NCBI RefSeq assembly: GCF_900104455.1
Contig: NZ_FNHB01000008.1
Location: forward strand, 62,001 to 126,000
DNA: 64,000 bases
Direction: 5' to 3'
Source: Dendrosporobacter quercicolus
GTDB lineage: Bacteria; Bacillota; Negativicutes; DSM-1736; Dendrosporobacteraceae
The position numbers and the translations under genes are program-made. The notes below the pieces were generated by a model, which was given only the letters and a program-made list of their open reading frames with translations, was not told the DNA's origin and did not search any database. Shown here piece by piece: positions 1 through 8,296 of the stretch. Each line of letters starts with the position of its first letter. Position 1 is the first letter of the stretch.

Positions 1-708
1 AACCGGGAAGCTACGGCTAAAGTGGTGCGTGAAACGGGAGCCGATATTGGAATTGCCTGGGACGGCGATTTTGACCGCTGCTTCTTATTTGATGAAACCG
101 GCGCTTTCATTGAGGGCTATTATCTGGTGGGTTTTCTGGCGCAGGCTTTTTTACGCAAACATCCCGGCGCGAAAATCGTTCATGATCCCCGTCTGACCTG
201 GAACACGATTGAGGTTGTCACCAAGGCGGGCGGTATTCCCATTCAGAACAAAACCGGTCATGCGTTTATGAAGGAACGGCTGCGCCGGGAGGATGCCGTA
301 TATGGCGGGGAGATGTCGGCCCATCACTATTTCCGCGATTTTGCCTATTGCGACAGCGGTATGATTCCCTGGCTGCTGGTACTGGAGATCGTGAGCCTGT
401 CCGGCAAACCGCTTTCTCAATTGCTGCGGGAAAGGGTAGCCTGCTATCCGGTCAGCGGCGAAATCAACCGTCAGGTAGCGGAACCCGCCGCAGTGATCAG
501 GAAGCTGGAAGAAATTTATGCCCCGGCGGCGCTGGTTGTTGATTACACCGACGGGGTCAGTATTGAATTGGCCGACTGGCGGTTTAATGTCCGCATGTCC
601 AACACCGAACCGGTATTGCGCTTGAATGTGGAATCACGCTGCGATGAACGGCTGATGCGGGAAAAGACGGCCGAGCTGCTGGCCTTGATTCGGGAGACGC
701 GGGTTTAG
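1..708 (+). CDS. phosphomannomutase/phosphoglucomutase, C-terminal part (5' truncated by window)
   Basis: The open frame is continuous from base 1, so the gene starts upstream of the window. The visible 235 residues carry the metal-binding loop DGDFDRC, the sugar-binding motif GEMSAHHYF and the phosphate-binding tail [16 protein letters not shown], all diagnostic of the alpha-D-phosphohexomutase family. The catalytic phosphoserine loop lies outside the window. The enzyme interconverts hexose 6- and 1-phosphates for nucleotide-sugar synthesis, which fits galU and pgi downstream. Whether mannose or glucose phosphate is preferred cannot be told from this part. A hairpin terminator follows. Confidence 0.93.
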   Translation, partial: NREATAKVVRETGADIGIAWDGDFDRCFLFDETGAFIEGYYLVGFLAQAFLRKHPGAKIVHDPRLTWNTIEVVTKAGGIPIQNKTGHAFMKERLRREDAVYGGEMSAHHYFRDFAYCDSGMIPWLLVLEIVSLSGKPLSQLLRERVACYPVSGEINRQVAEPAAVIRKLEEIYAPAALVVDYTDGVSIELADWRFNVRMSNTEPVLRLNVESRCDERLMREKTAELLALIRETRV

Positions 709-766
709 AGTCATTGACCAGGTGGACTGATAAGCGGCAGGCTTTCTACGTGAATTGCCTAATGGC

Positions 767-819
767 AAAAAAGAGCAGAACCTGAAGTATCCTGATACTC
801 AAGTTTTGCTCTTTTTACA
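767..819 (+). terminator. rho-independent terminator after the phosphohexomutase
   Basis: A long imperfect inverted repeat pairs AAAAAGAGC (768-776) with GCTCTTTTT (808-816) and GTATC (787-791) with GATAC (794-798). The 3' arm ends in a T run. Because the stem is A/T-flanked it may work in both directions, toward the leftward operon ending at 912 as well. Confidence 0.75.
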
Positions 820-911
820 GCTCTTTTTAATTTAAGGATGCTGAATCACCGCGCCGAAACGTGAATAGGTTCAATTGTACTCTTGTGGCGGGCTCGTCAT
901 TTGCAGTTTAG

Positions 912-1850
912 TTACTGCTTAAAAACAACGTTGCATTTGGACAAGAAATCGCCGCTCTGGGTATTGGCGGCAAGCAGCCGGTCGGCATCGGCCTTGCTGA
1001 TAATTAGATTATTGTCATTATCACGCAGTCCCCAAGCTTTTATGATCAATGGTTTTTTTCCGGCACGCGAAAGACCGGCATCTACCTGGTAAATATCTTC
1101 TGCTGTGGCGGCATAGTCAACCATACCATAAGAAATTGCAAACTGGGGGTCAATATTCATATGGCCATAGATTGCCCGCCCGGTGTCGTCATAAATAACC
1201 GGGGAGAAGGTACGGTTTAACGGCAAGCCGGCGGTTTCAACAACCAAACCTGTATAGTCTGCCGGAGATGAGCCGGAGGCGGTTTCGCCGGGGGCAGCTG
1301 GCCTTACAGCGTCAGAACTGGGAACCGGCAGTGGCTGACGGGGCGTGTGTTCCGTAATTGTACCGATTACGGCTTGGGAAACATTCGGGTACATTGGGAT
1401 AGCCAGGGTGACTTCCCAGATATCGCCGCCCAAATCCTTACGGTCAATTTCAATTGCGCCTTTAATAACACCTTGAACAGAAGTGATAATTTCGTCTTTA
1501 ATCAACTGATTATTATGAATAATTGTTGTAGATAATACATTAGCGCCTTGAATGGCTTCTAACAAATTTCTTTGGGCAACTACTTTGGCGGCAGTAAGGG
1601 CCTGGCCTTTTCTTAAGACCGGACTTTTACTTCCTTCAGCAGGTGCACCGATGCCTTTGGCAATGATTACTTTTTGGCTCCAGTCAATATAAGCGCCACT
1701 ACCGGTGGCAGGACTGACACCAAATGTGTCAACGGCAGGGCTTGTCTCATTGACTGTGATATTTACAGTTGCAGCCCCTGTTAGGAGCGGGAATAGCATA
1801 ATCATGAAGGTTAGAAGCCCTGTAAGTACAAACTGTTTTTTCTGCATCAT
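912..1850 (-). CDS. exported LPP20-family-like protein
   Basis: A hydrophobic N-terminal segment ending near LLTGAATVN is a Sec signal peptide without a lipobox cysteine. The region with VVAQRNLLEAIQGA followed by a VQGVIKGAIEI stretch and WEVTLAIPMY resembles LPP20-type envelope proteins, where a short alpha/beta domain follows the export signal. An ATG at 1862 is also in frame, but GGAGG lies just inside it and is well spaced for the ATG at 1850, so 1850 is preferred. It is the last gene of a leftward operon with the FlgT-like (14-26 bp away) and CsgG-like genes, suggesting an outer-membrane or periplasmic assembly. Function is inferred only from family and context. Confidence 0.72.
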   Translation of the reverse strand: MMQKKQFVLTGLLTFMIMLFPLLTGAATVNITVNETSPAVDTFGVSPATGSGAYIDWSQKVIIAKGIGAPAEGSKSPVLRKGQALTAAKVVAQRNLLEAIQGANVLSTTIIHNNQLIKDEIITSVQGVIKGAIEIDRKDLGGDIWEVTLAIPMYPNVSQAVIGTITEHTPRQPLPVPSSDAVRPAAPGETASGSSPADYTGLVVETAGLPLNRTFSPVIYDDTGRAIYGHMNIDPQFAISYGMVDYAATAEDIYQVDAGLSRAGKKPLIIKAWGLRDNDNNLIISKADADRLLAANTQSGDFLSKCNVVFKQ

Positions 1851-1875
1851 TTTAGCCTCCATTTTTTAGAGTGTG

Positions 1876-2994
1876 TCAATATACTATTGATACGTGAATT
1901 GCACTGTTTGATACAGCTGTAATTGCTAAACCTGGTAAGCTGATTTGTTTCAAAGCATTGGCTAGTGTAAGGGGAGTTCCGGTGTAGTCCAGATCGATTT
2001 TAGCCGTTCCATTATTATAATCACGGATATAGGCTTTTTTAACTCCCTTTATGTGTTCCAGTTCTTTTATCAGCAGAGAGATTTTGGAAAAACTGGTCGC
2101 ATGAAAAACCGTTAGCTGTATCCCTGTTTCAGTACTACCGGCATAGGCCAGCAGTTTCTCTATCATGTAGTCACCCATAAGTTCGCCGGCATTGTTCAGT
2201 GCTTTTTTGGCAGCCGTAAATTCGGTAATGTCGGCCCCGCCTGCATGAAACCCCTGGGCTGCGACAATTTCACCGGTGTCGGCTTTAATTAATTTTGCTT
2301 CTACCCGGGCCCGGCAGGAGTGCATGCCGCTATTTCCAATGTTGCCTGCATACTCGCTGAATGCTTCTCCCACCAATAAGTAATCGACATTGTAGCTGGT
2401 TGCCAGTGCAATTGCTTCACTAGTTTCGCCGCGGGTTAGTGATTTAATGACATTTGTGTAACGAATTGCCTGTATTTGTTGTGGATCAACAACACGGGAA
2501 AAGCCGGCCTCGGTTAACTTGCGAATGACAGCAGTTTCTCCTGCCGGATCGGGAATCCTGGCCGTCAGGTGGAATTCGGGAATGATAACCGCAATCCTGG
2601 GGTCTTGCAGGCTGTGTTTGATCAAATTAAGGCGCTGCAGTTGGGAAACCAGCGCGGAGTTTGGGGTGGTGTCAACATTTGCTTTAATTGTAACTGTAGT
2701 GCCATCGAAACTACGGTTTTCACTAAGAATTTCGAATCCGTTCACATATCCTTTGGAATTAGTATAGATTTCGTCTTTGACCATACGCATGTTTTTTACG
2801 AGTGTTTCGGCGCTTACTAAGGTTCCAACGGTTTGCTCCACTGCATTACGGAGCGCGTCATTAATCGCTTCCTCACGGTTTAGTCCAAATCCCTGTACGG
2901 AAACTTCTTTGGCCATTGCTGTGGAGGCAAGCAGCCCTGTCAACAGCATAATTACCAGCAACATCATAAACTTTTGCTTCAATTCACTCACCAC
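1876..2994 (-). CDS. FlgT-like periplasmic protein (flagellar assembly protein T family)
   Basis: A signal peptide (MLLVIMLLTGLLASTAMA) is followed by a domain with EVSVQGFGLNREEAINDALR and VEQTVGTLVSAETLV, the pattern of the FlgT N-terminal domain. In Vibrio, FlgT builds the H ring around the flagellar basal body. The middle part (IAVIIPEFHLTARIPDPAG and DYLLVGEAFSEY) resembles the FlgT middle domain and its CsgG-like fold. The start may be GTG 2994 or a slightly later TTG; the leader contains GGTGAG. The gene lies between CsgG- and LPP20-like genes, so an envelope structure is likely. A flagellar role is inference, as the main flagellar genes are 18 kb away. Confidence 0.75.
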   Translation of the reverse strand: MVSELKQKFMMLLVIMLLTGLLASTAMAKEVSVQGFGLNREEAINDALRNAVEQTVGTLVSAETLVKNMRMVKDEIYTNSKGYVNGFEILSENRSFDGTTVTIKANVDTTPNSALVSQLQRLNLIKHSLQDPRIAVIIPEFHLTARIPDPAGETAVIRKLTEAGFSRVVDPQQIQAIRYTNVIKSLTRGETSEAIALATSYNVDYLLVGEAFSEYAGNIGNSGMHSCRARVEAKLIKADTGEIVAAQGFHAGGADITEFTAAKKALNNAGELMGDYMIEKLLAYAGSTETGIQLTVFHATSFSKISLLIKELEHIKGVKKAYIRDYNNGTAKIDLDYTGTPLTLANALKQISLPGLAITAVSNSAIHVSIVY

Positions 2995-3004
2995 TAACTT
3001 TAAT

Positions 3005-3850
3005 TTATTTGATTCTTCTTACTTTATCTCCCGGTTTTATGGCTTTCGCTGCCGATTCTTTAAGTTTCCCTGTCGCAGTAGTTGCTTCGGCGCCGGTGAT
3101 CGTAAATGAAGCCAGATCAGTTTTTTCTATCGCCACAAGAGCACCGGTAAGCGGGTGGTAGATGGGATTTCCTTCACGCATGATGAGGTAGGTTTGACCG
3201 GCTTCCACACCATGCTCACGGCCAAGATCAATCATTACTTTATCGCCCTGGACTAAGATTACTATGCCTTCTAACGGATTAATCTCATTTATTTTAAAGG
3301 CAATTGCCTCAATGGCTCTGCGAGCCGCTGCCGTAAATACAGAAGGATCCAAGCGGGGATTGCTGTTATTCCCCGAAAAGGCGGCCGATTTTTTGCCTAC
3401 TGTCTGATCGGCGAAAATTATCGTTCCGGTTTGGGCGTCGATCATTCGTACCGATACTACGACTTTGGCTTTAGTTGAAAAAAAATCCTGCTCAACGCCT
3501 GCTTCCACTATAGTGCCGGTTACCAGGTAGTCTAATCCTAACAGCTTGCCAATCTGTGCAGCTGATTGTCCATCAATAATACCGCTGGCGCCGCGTACTT
3601 GTTCCTTCAAAAGTGCATCCAGCCTGTTTCTTTCTACTACTTCATAGTTTTTGTTTTGTACAAGTTCAGCAATCAGAATATCCGATATGCCCCGTCCCAT
3701 CGTATAATCGGAAACTTGTGAGGCGTTTTCGAAAGACACTACTCCAATACGTTTTTTTGCAGCTTCTGCAGCCAGGGGATTGATCACTTGTGATACGCAG
3801 AATACGAAAAATAAAATCATGGATAGAGTGCAAATACGTGCTGTCTTCAT
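3005..3850 (-). CDS. CsgG/HfaB family outer-membrane secretion-type protein
   Basis: The 281-residue protein has a signal peptide (about residues 1-30) and the CsgG core: RIGVVSFENASQVSDYTMG, DILIAELVQNKNYEVVERN and YLVTGTIVEAGVEQDFF. In curli systems CsgG forms the outer-membrane export channel. A C-terminal extension containing VMIDLGREHGVEAGQTYLI resembles small beta-barrel modules of envelope proteins. No cysteine follows the signal peptide, unlike the lipoprotein CsgG of E. coli. No curli subunit gene is nearby, so the cargo is unknown. First gene of the leftward three-gene operon; TSS and leader lie in 3851-4100. Confidence 0.85.
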   Translation of the reverse strand: MKTARICTLSMILFFVFCVSQVINPLAAEAAKKRIGVVSFENASQVSDYTMGRGISDILIAELVQNKNYEVVERNRLDALLKEQVRGASGIIDGQSAAQIGKLLGLDYLVTGTIVEAGVEQDFFSTKAKVVVSVRMIDAQTGTIIFADQTVGKKSAAFSGNNSNPRLDPSVFTAAARRAIEAIAFKINEINPLEGIVILVQGDKVMIDLGREHGVEAGQTYLIMREGNPIYHPLTGALVAIEKTDLASFTITGAEATTATGKLKESAAKAIKPGDKVRRIK

Positions 3851-4172
3851 CGGCTAGTCATCTCCTAATTATATAGTTGTAAAGAAATTTAAGCTTTACG
3901 TGCTATATTTCCACATATTTCTTGAAAAAACCTCCAAATAACAGTAAAGGTTTCTCAATTTTGGGACAAAATACATATTTAATCCATTAGTCGGGCATGA
4001 CGCGGAGACAGGTCCGGTGTACGGTTTGAAATGGTATGCTGGCTGCTTTTCTGCCGTTAAGGCCCGACGCAAGCCGGGTTTTCCGTTGCTAGCCATACGC
4101 GGCTGGCCTGATTTCATGTTGTAGCTGCAAGCAAAACCATGTTAGAATAGCGGTAAGGAGAGTGAGCGGCTG
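3851..4172. other. 322-base gap between divergent genes; possible structured csgG leader
   Basis: No convincing gene. GTCGGGC at 3990-3996 is exactly complementary to GCCCGAC at 4062-4068 and could close a helix around smaller hairpins. Read on the minus strand, this element is followed by an AAACCT/AGGTTT hairpin and a T run (about 3954-3925) before csgG starts at 3850, the order of an attenuated leader. A 73-residue leftward frame at 3896-4117 has no recognisable domain and was not called. No known riboswitch consensus was matched. Confidence 0.35.
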
Positions 4173-4844
4173 ATGGAAAAATTGTTACAGCAGGTGATTA
4201 ATCGCCTTGAGCGCATGGAACAGGGGCAGCAAAAGCTGCAAGAAGATGTTAGCGGTCTTAAGGGAGATGTTAACGGCCTCAAAGAGGATGTTGGCGGTCT
4301 TAAGGGAGATGTTAACGGTCTCAAAGAAGATGTTAACGGTCTCAAAGAAGATGTTAACGGTCTCAAAGGGGATGTTGGCGGTCTCAAAGAAGATGTTAGT
4401 GGCTTAAAAGAGGATGTTGGCAGCCTCAAGAAAGATGTTAACGGTCTTAAAGAGGATGTTAACTTTTTAAAAGTAGATGTTGGCAGTCTAAAGAGCGGGC
4501 AGCAAGAACTGCAACACAGTCAGCACAAGCTGGCAGCCGGCCAGACTGAATTACAGCAAGTGGTTGCGGGTCTTAAACAGGGTCAGCAGTCTTTGCGGGA
4601 AGAGGTCGGCAATTGCAAAGGCCAGCTCACTGAGAATACGGCTTTGCTTCAGGCGCTGATGCATAATGTAGAGATGGTGAATGCCAAAGTTGACGGTTTA
4701 ACGGTAAATTCGTTGAGCAAAGAGGCTCTGACTGATCTGGCGACAAAGGAAGATATTAAACGTCTTGATACCAAATTTGAAATTGTCAATTCCAAACTGT
4801 TCAATCAGGAAGTGGAGATTTATCAGCTCAAGGCTGTTAAATAA
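4173..4844 (+). CDS. heptad-repeat coiled-coil protein (likely frameshifted before its C-terminus)
   Basis: The frame encodes 223 residues, nearly all predicted coiled coil. Residues 24-107 are twelve back-to-back seven-residue units of the form (E/G)DV(N/G/S)GLK, coded by 21-bp tandem repeats. N-terminal residues MEKLLQQVINRLERMEQGQQ also have heptad spacing. After the repeats, QQELQHSQHKLAAGQTELQ continues the coil. A TAA at 4842 ends this frame, but the same kind of sequence continues in the next frame to 5067. The start follows GGAGAGTGAGCGGCTG. No enzymatic domain is seen; a structural or tethering role is possible. Repeat number may vary between strains. Confidence 0.7.
   Translation: MEKLLQQVINRLERMEQGQQKLQEDVSGLKGDVNGLKEDVGGLKGDVNGLKEDVNGLKEDVNGLKGDVGGLKEDVSGLKEDVGSLKKDVNGLKEDVNFLKVDVGSLKSGQQELQHSQHKLAAGQTELQQVVAGLKQGQQSLREEVGNCKGQLTENTALLQALMHNVEMVNAKVDGLTVNSLSKEALTDLATKEDIKRLDTKFEIVNSKLFNQEVEIYQLKAVK
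4242..4493 (+). repeat. 12 tandem 21-bp units inside the coiled-coil gene
   Basis: Each unit is a variant of GATGTTAACGGTCTCAAAGA, in phase with translation, giving one protein heptad per unit. Copies are close enough for slippage or unequal recombination to change the copy number without shifting the frame. Confidence 0.9.
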
Positions 4845-4845
4845 A

Positions 4846-5067
4846 CGGAAGCTCGAAGATACCGCTGCCAGGCTGGATGGGCTGGCAGCCAATACGGCAA
4901 GCCGGGAACCGGTTGATGAACTTGCGAAAATGTTGGACAGGATGGCGGCGGTATATCCTTTCTGGCGTGCAAGGCCATTGAACATGATGATGCTAGCCGA
5001 TTTGGCGGCGGCCCCGGAGTTGGGCAAGCAGTTCATTATCGCTGGAAAGGATTTGAGCAATGAGTAA
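4846..5067 (+). pseudogene. C-terminal continuation of the coiled-coil protein in a shifted frame
   Basis: Beginning at the codons for RKLEDTAARLDGLA the sequence continues the coiled-coil style of the preceding frame and ends at a TAA in an 8-base overlap with galU. Skipping one base near 4842 (GTT AAA T AAA CGG) joins the two parts into about 298 residues. No good start codon with a ribosome site lies at the junction. It may be a true frameshift mutation, a sequencing error in an A-rich stretch, or programmed frameshifting. The tail (ELAKMLDRMAAVYPFWRARP) is not recognised. Confidence 0.55.
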
Positions 5068-6004
5068 AAGTCAGAAAATACGCAAGGCCATTATTCCCGC
5101 GGCCGGCCTGGGGACGAGGTTTCTGCCGGCAACCAAGGCGCAGCCCAAGGAAATGCTGCCAATTGTTGATAAGCCGGCCATCCAGTATATTGTGGAGGAA
5201 GCCATCCAGTCCGGTATTGAAGAGATTTTAATCATCACCGGCCGCAACAAGCGGGCGATTGAGGATCATTTTGACCGCTCGGTGGAGTTGGAGTTGCAGC
5301 TTAAAAAACAGGGGAAATACGACCTTCTGGGGCTAGTGGAGGAAATATCCAAAGTAACCATTCACTATGTACGGCAAAAGGAGGCCAAGGGACTCGGGCA
5401 TGCGGTGCTTTGCGCCAAACAGTTTGTCGGCAATGACCCGTTCGCCGTGTTGCTGGGTGATGATATTGTGGATGCTGCTGTGCCCTGCCTGAAGCAGCTG
5501 ATTGATGTCTATGAGGATTACCCTGGCACTATTTTGGGGGTTCAGGAGGTTCCTAAGGCCAAAGTAGCCAGTTATGGAATTGTGAATCCTAAGCCTGTCA
5601 AGCATAACTTATGGCAGGCCGTTAATTTAGTTGAAAAGCCTGCGGTGGATGAAGCGCCTTCGCTCCTGGCGGTCTTGGGCCGGTATATCATTGAACCGGA
5701 TATTTTTCCGTTATTGGAACAGACTGAGCCGGGGCTGGGCGGGGAAATTCAGCTGACTGACGCTTTGTGCCGTTTGGCTGCCGTCAGTCCGGTGTATGCC
5801 TATCATTTTTATGGCCGCCGTTATGATGTCGGCGATAAGCAGGGCTATCTTGAAGCAACCGTGGAATATGCTTTAAAACGGCCGGATCTGCGAGAGGCTT
5901 TTTTGAAATATCTGCTCAAAACGGTTGGTCCGCTTGTTGGCAATGAACAGGCCGCAGCGGCTGTCACCGATGAGTGGCCGGAGAAAGAAGCCAAACAAAT
6001 CTAG
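5060..6004 (+). CDS. galU: UTP--glucose-1-phosphate uridylyltransferase
   Basis: This cytosolic enzyme makes UDP-glucose from UTP and glucose 1-phosphate. The N-terminus has the nucleotide-binding signature AAGLGTRFLPATKAQPKEM and then VDKPAIQYIVEEAI, as in bacterial GalU. FAVLLGDDIV holds the metal-binding aspartate region, and GEIQLTDAL is the conserved late motif. The length (314) is typical. The ATG overlaps the preceding frame by 8 bases, so translation is probably coupled. Neighbouring phosphohexomutase and glucose-6-phosphate isomerase complete the route from fructose 6-phosphate to UDP-glucose. Confidence 0.96.
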   Translation: MSKSQKIRKAIIPAAGLGTRFLPATKAQPKEMLPIVDKPAIQYIVEEAIQSGIEEILIITGRNKRAIEDHFDRSVELELQLKKQGKYDLLGLVEEISKVTIHYVRQKEAKGLGHAVLCAKQFVGNDPFAVLLGDDIVDAAVPCLKQLIDVYEDYPGTILGVQEVPKAKVASYGIVNPKPVKHNLWQAVNLVEKPAVDEAPSLLAVLGRYIIEPDIFPLLEQTEPGLGGEIQLTDALCRLAAVSPVYAYHFYGRRYDVGDKQGYLEATVEYALKRPDLREAFLKYLLKTVGPLVGNEQAAAAVTDEWPEKEAKQI

Positions 6005-6010
6005 CAAGCG

Positions 6011-6036
6011 CCGCGCCTGGACAGGCGCGGTTTTTT
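6011..6036 (+). terminator. terminator after galU
   Basis: A 9-bp perfect GC-rich stem (CCGCGCCTG / CAGGCGCGG, two-base loop) is followed by six T residues. Confidence 0.9.
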
Positions 6037-6202
6037 CGTTGATTTCAGACCAAAGGCATATTCTTATGTAACTGCTCATATACATAGAGGAGAGCAGCGG
6101 AGTCTGGCGGGGGTTATGCGAATATTTTGACTTCACCGGCAGGGAAACCAATGATTGCAGATGAATAGTAATAAAAAGAATCATTCATTTGGAGGTGTGC
6201 GG

Positions 6203-7684
6203 ATGGATAAGAATAAGGCCAAAGTTGTGCTGGATTCGGGAATTACCTTCGATTATACCAATCTGTATGGCGATACCAAGGTAACCGATGCCGATCTGGC
6301 TGATGTAGCGGCGAAACTGGCCAGGTCTCATCAGGCTGTGGCTGAGATGCGGCTGAATGGCGAAGTGCGGGGCCATGTATCAAAAGACGGCAGTCCGGAA
6401 AAGGTCTTATTTACCGAGCTGCCCTATGTGAAGACCGGCAACCTGAATTCACCGGAATCGATCAACCGCTTAAAGCAGTTTGGCCAAACGGTGCGCAACC
6501 AGGTGGATGCGGTGATCTCTTTTGGTATTGGCGGTTCTTATCTCGGCAACAAGGTATTGTTTGATGTTCATTGCGGCGAGTTTTGGAACAGCAAAAGCAC
6601 TGAGGCCCGTCGGGGTTATCCCAAACTGTATTTTAGCGGCAATAATATCGATCCGCGGCGGACTACCGAGATCATCGAGCAGCTGCAGGCCGATGCCGCC
6701 TGTTCCTTGTATGATTTAACCACCAGGCCTTACCGGGTGATGCTGATTGTTATTTCCAAATCAGGCGCAACCTTGGATACCATGGCCGCTTTTATGGTTA
6801 TTTATGAAGCTTTGCAACAGCTGCCGCAGATTAGCGTGGAAGTAGTTGCCGTAACCGGGCCGGCTGCCGGCGGGGCGCCTTCATTGCTGGGCCGGCTGGC
6901 GGCTGAGTATGACTGGCCGGCGTTCCAGGTCCCGGATGGCGTCGGCGGACGGTTCAGCGTTTTTTCCGAAGTTGGCTTAATCACAGCTGCCTGCATCGGC
7001 TTTGATATTGATCAGTTCCTGGCCGGAGCCCGGTCGATGGATGAAGCCTGCCAGTCCGGGGAACTGTGGCGTAACCCGGCCCTGCTGAATGCGGCGTTAA
7101 AATATATCTCAGCAGTGAAATACGGGCGGAGCTGTGAAGTTTTTATGCCCTATGCCGATTATTTAAAGTCAGTGGCCGAATGGTATGTTCAGCTGCTGGC
7201 CGAATCGCTGGGCAAACGGTTTGATAAGGATGGCGGCCTGAAATTCTATGGCCGCACGCCGGTCGTTGCTGTCGGAACTACCGACATGCATGCCCAGACC
7301 CAATTGCATCAGGACGGCCCCAGAGATAAAGTAATCCAGTTTGTGGCGATTGGCGAGTGGAATAATGATCCGGTGATACCGGATGCTTTTCCTAAGGCCG
7401 CAGGTCTTTCCGCACTTGCGGGGATCGGCATGAGCGCCGCGCTGGAAGTTGCCCGGTCCGCCAATGCCGAGGCTTTGGCGCGGGATTGCCGCTTTAACGC
7501 GACAATTGTTTTGCCGCGTCTCAGCGCTTTTTATTTGGGGCAGCTGTTGTATATGCTGGCCTTGTCGGTCGCTTATGAGGGGGAACTGGCCAACGTGGAC
7601 GCGTTTGATCAGCCCGGAGTTGAAGCCTATAAGCGCTTGATGGGACCCAGCCTGAAGCAGTTAAAACTGACGTCCAAAAGATAA
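6203..7684 (+). CDS. pgi: glucose-6-phosphate isomerase
   Basis: The protein (493 residues) has the sugar-isomerase core: FGIGGSYLGNKVLFD in the first SIS domain, SKSGATLDT for phosphate binding, GGRFSVFSEVGL and the catalytic region LLAESLGKRF, then TDMHAQTQLHQDGPRDK. It interconverts glucose and fructose 6-phosphates. The frame is open from 6155, but GGAGGTG at 6191-6197 points to the ATG at 6203. It stands alone between terminators. The upstream 150-base gap holds its leader but no clear promoter was assigned. Confidence 0.94.
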   Translation: MDKNKAKVVLDSGITFDYTNLYGDTKVTDADLADVAAKLARSHQAVAEMRLNGEVRGHVSKDGSPEKVLFTELPYVKTGNLNSPESINRLKQFGQTVRNQVDAVISFGIGGSYLGNKVLFDVHCGEFWNSKSTEARRGYPKLYFSGNNIDPRRTTEIIEQLQADAACSLYDLTTRPYRVMLIVISKSGATLDTMAAFMVIYEALQQLPQISVEVVAVTGPAAGGAPSLLGRLAAEYDWPAFQVPDGVGGRFSVFSEVGLITAACIGFDIDQFLAGARSMDEACQSGELWRNPALLNAALKYISAVKYGRSCEVFMPYADYLKSVAEWYVQLLAESLGKRFDKDGGLKFYGRTPVVAVGTTDMHAQTQLHQDGPRDKVIQFVAIGEWNNDPVIPDAFPKAAGLSALAGIGMSAALEVARSANAEALARDCRFNATIVLPRLSAFYLGQLLYMLALSVAYEGELANVDAFDQPGVEAYKRLMGPSLKQLKLTSKR

Positions 7685-7698
7685 TGCTTTCTCCTGTA

Positions 7699-7729
7699 AA
7701 TCCTGCCAATTCCTGACAGGATTTTTTTG
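7699..7729 (+). terminator. terminator after pgi
   Basis: AATCCTG (7699-7705) pairs with CAGGATT (7717-7723), followed by a seven-T run. Confidence 0.85.
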
Positions 7730-7782
7730 TATTTATGTAGAAGTTTAGAAAGTATTGATGAAAAAGGGCGGTAGTTGGTTCA

Positions 7783-8289
7783 ATGACTGTGAATATTAGG
7801 GAGTTCTGCGCCAAATTGCCGCCGCGGCAGAAGGCTTTGGTCATTGTCGGCGCAGCGGCGCTGCTGCTGGCGGCAGTAAACTTTTTTGCTGCTGCCGGAG
7901 AGTCGGACAGCCATCAGGTTTCCAGCGCTTCCGTACCGGCCCGGTCCGGCCTGGCGGTGTCGCAGCCGGTGATGCCCCGGGGTTTCCGGCGGGAAGCTGT
8001 GCTAAAAGACCCGTTTGCCGTACCGGCGGCTTATCAAAGACCAACACTGCCGGTAAATACTGCCCGGCAGCCGGCAGCCGGGCTCCAAACGGCTGAAACT
8101 GTCCCGCCGGTATTAACCGGGGTGGTGTCCGGCAATTCAAAACGCCTGGCCATCCTTGAGTATCAGTCCGCAAGCCGCGCTTATCAGGCCGGGGAGCAGG
8201 TCGGGCCGTTTCTGCTGGCAGCAGTTTCGGATCATTCCGTTATCCTGACCGGTCCTGACGGGAATCTGACGCTTACACTGGGAAGGTGA
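7783..8289 (+). CDS. PilP/GspC-like single-pass membrane protein
   Basis: A cytoplasmic head (about 18 residues) precedes one membrane helix (ALVIVGAAALLLAAVNFFAA). A proline-rich linker with the motif VLKDPFAVP follows, and then a small beta domain (PVLTGVVSGNSKRLAILEY ... YQAGEQVGPFLLAAVSDHSV). DPF followed by a beta domain with a GE-x-VG turn is the architecture of PilP/GspC-type proteins that connect an inner-membrane platform to a secretin. The next gene, 7 bases away, is a secretin, which supports the call. Homology is inferred from architecture; primary sequence is poorly conserved in this family. Confidence 0.65.
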   Translation: MTVNIREFCAKLPPRQKALVIVGAAALLLAAVNFFAAAGESDSHQVSSASVPARSGLAVSQPVMPRGFRREAVLKDPFAVPAAYQRPTLPVNTARQPAAGLQTAETVPPVLTGVVSGNSKRLAILEYQSASRAYQAGEQVGPFLLAAVSDHSVILTGPDGNLTLTLGR

Positions 8290-8296
8290 TAAGGGT

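Noticed and set aside
3990-4110. cyclic-di-GMP or cobalamin riboswitch in the csgG leader
   Set aside because: A GACGCAAGCC string recalls the GEMM motif, but the other required conserved segments are absent on either strand.
3896-4117. 73-residue leftward frame
   Set aside because: No ribosome site or domain, and it overlaps the possible structured leader of csgG.
4142-4429. Leftward 95-residue Thr/Ser/Pro/Leu repeat frame
   Set aside because: It is the antisense of the in-frame 21-bp repeats of the coiled-coil gene.
4242-4493. Tandem repeat as CRISPR-like array
   Set aside because: Units are contiguous, 21 bp, without spacers and in phase with a coiled-coil protein.
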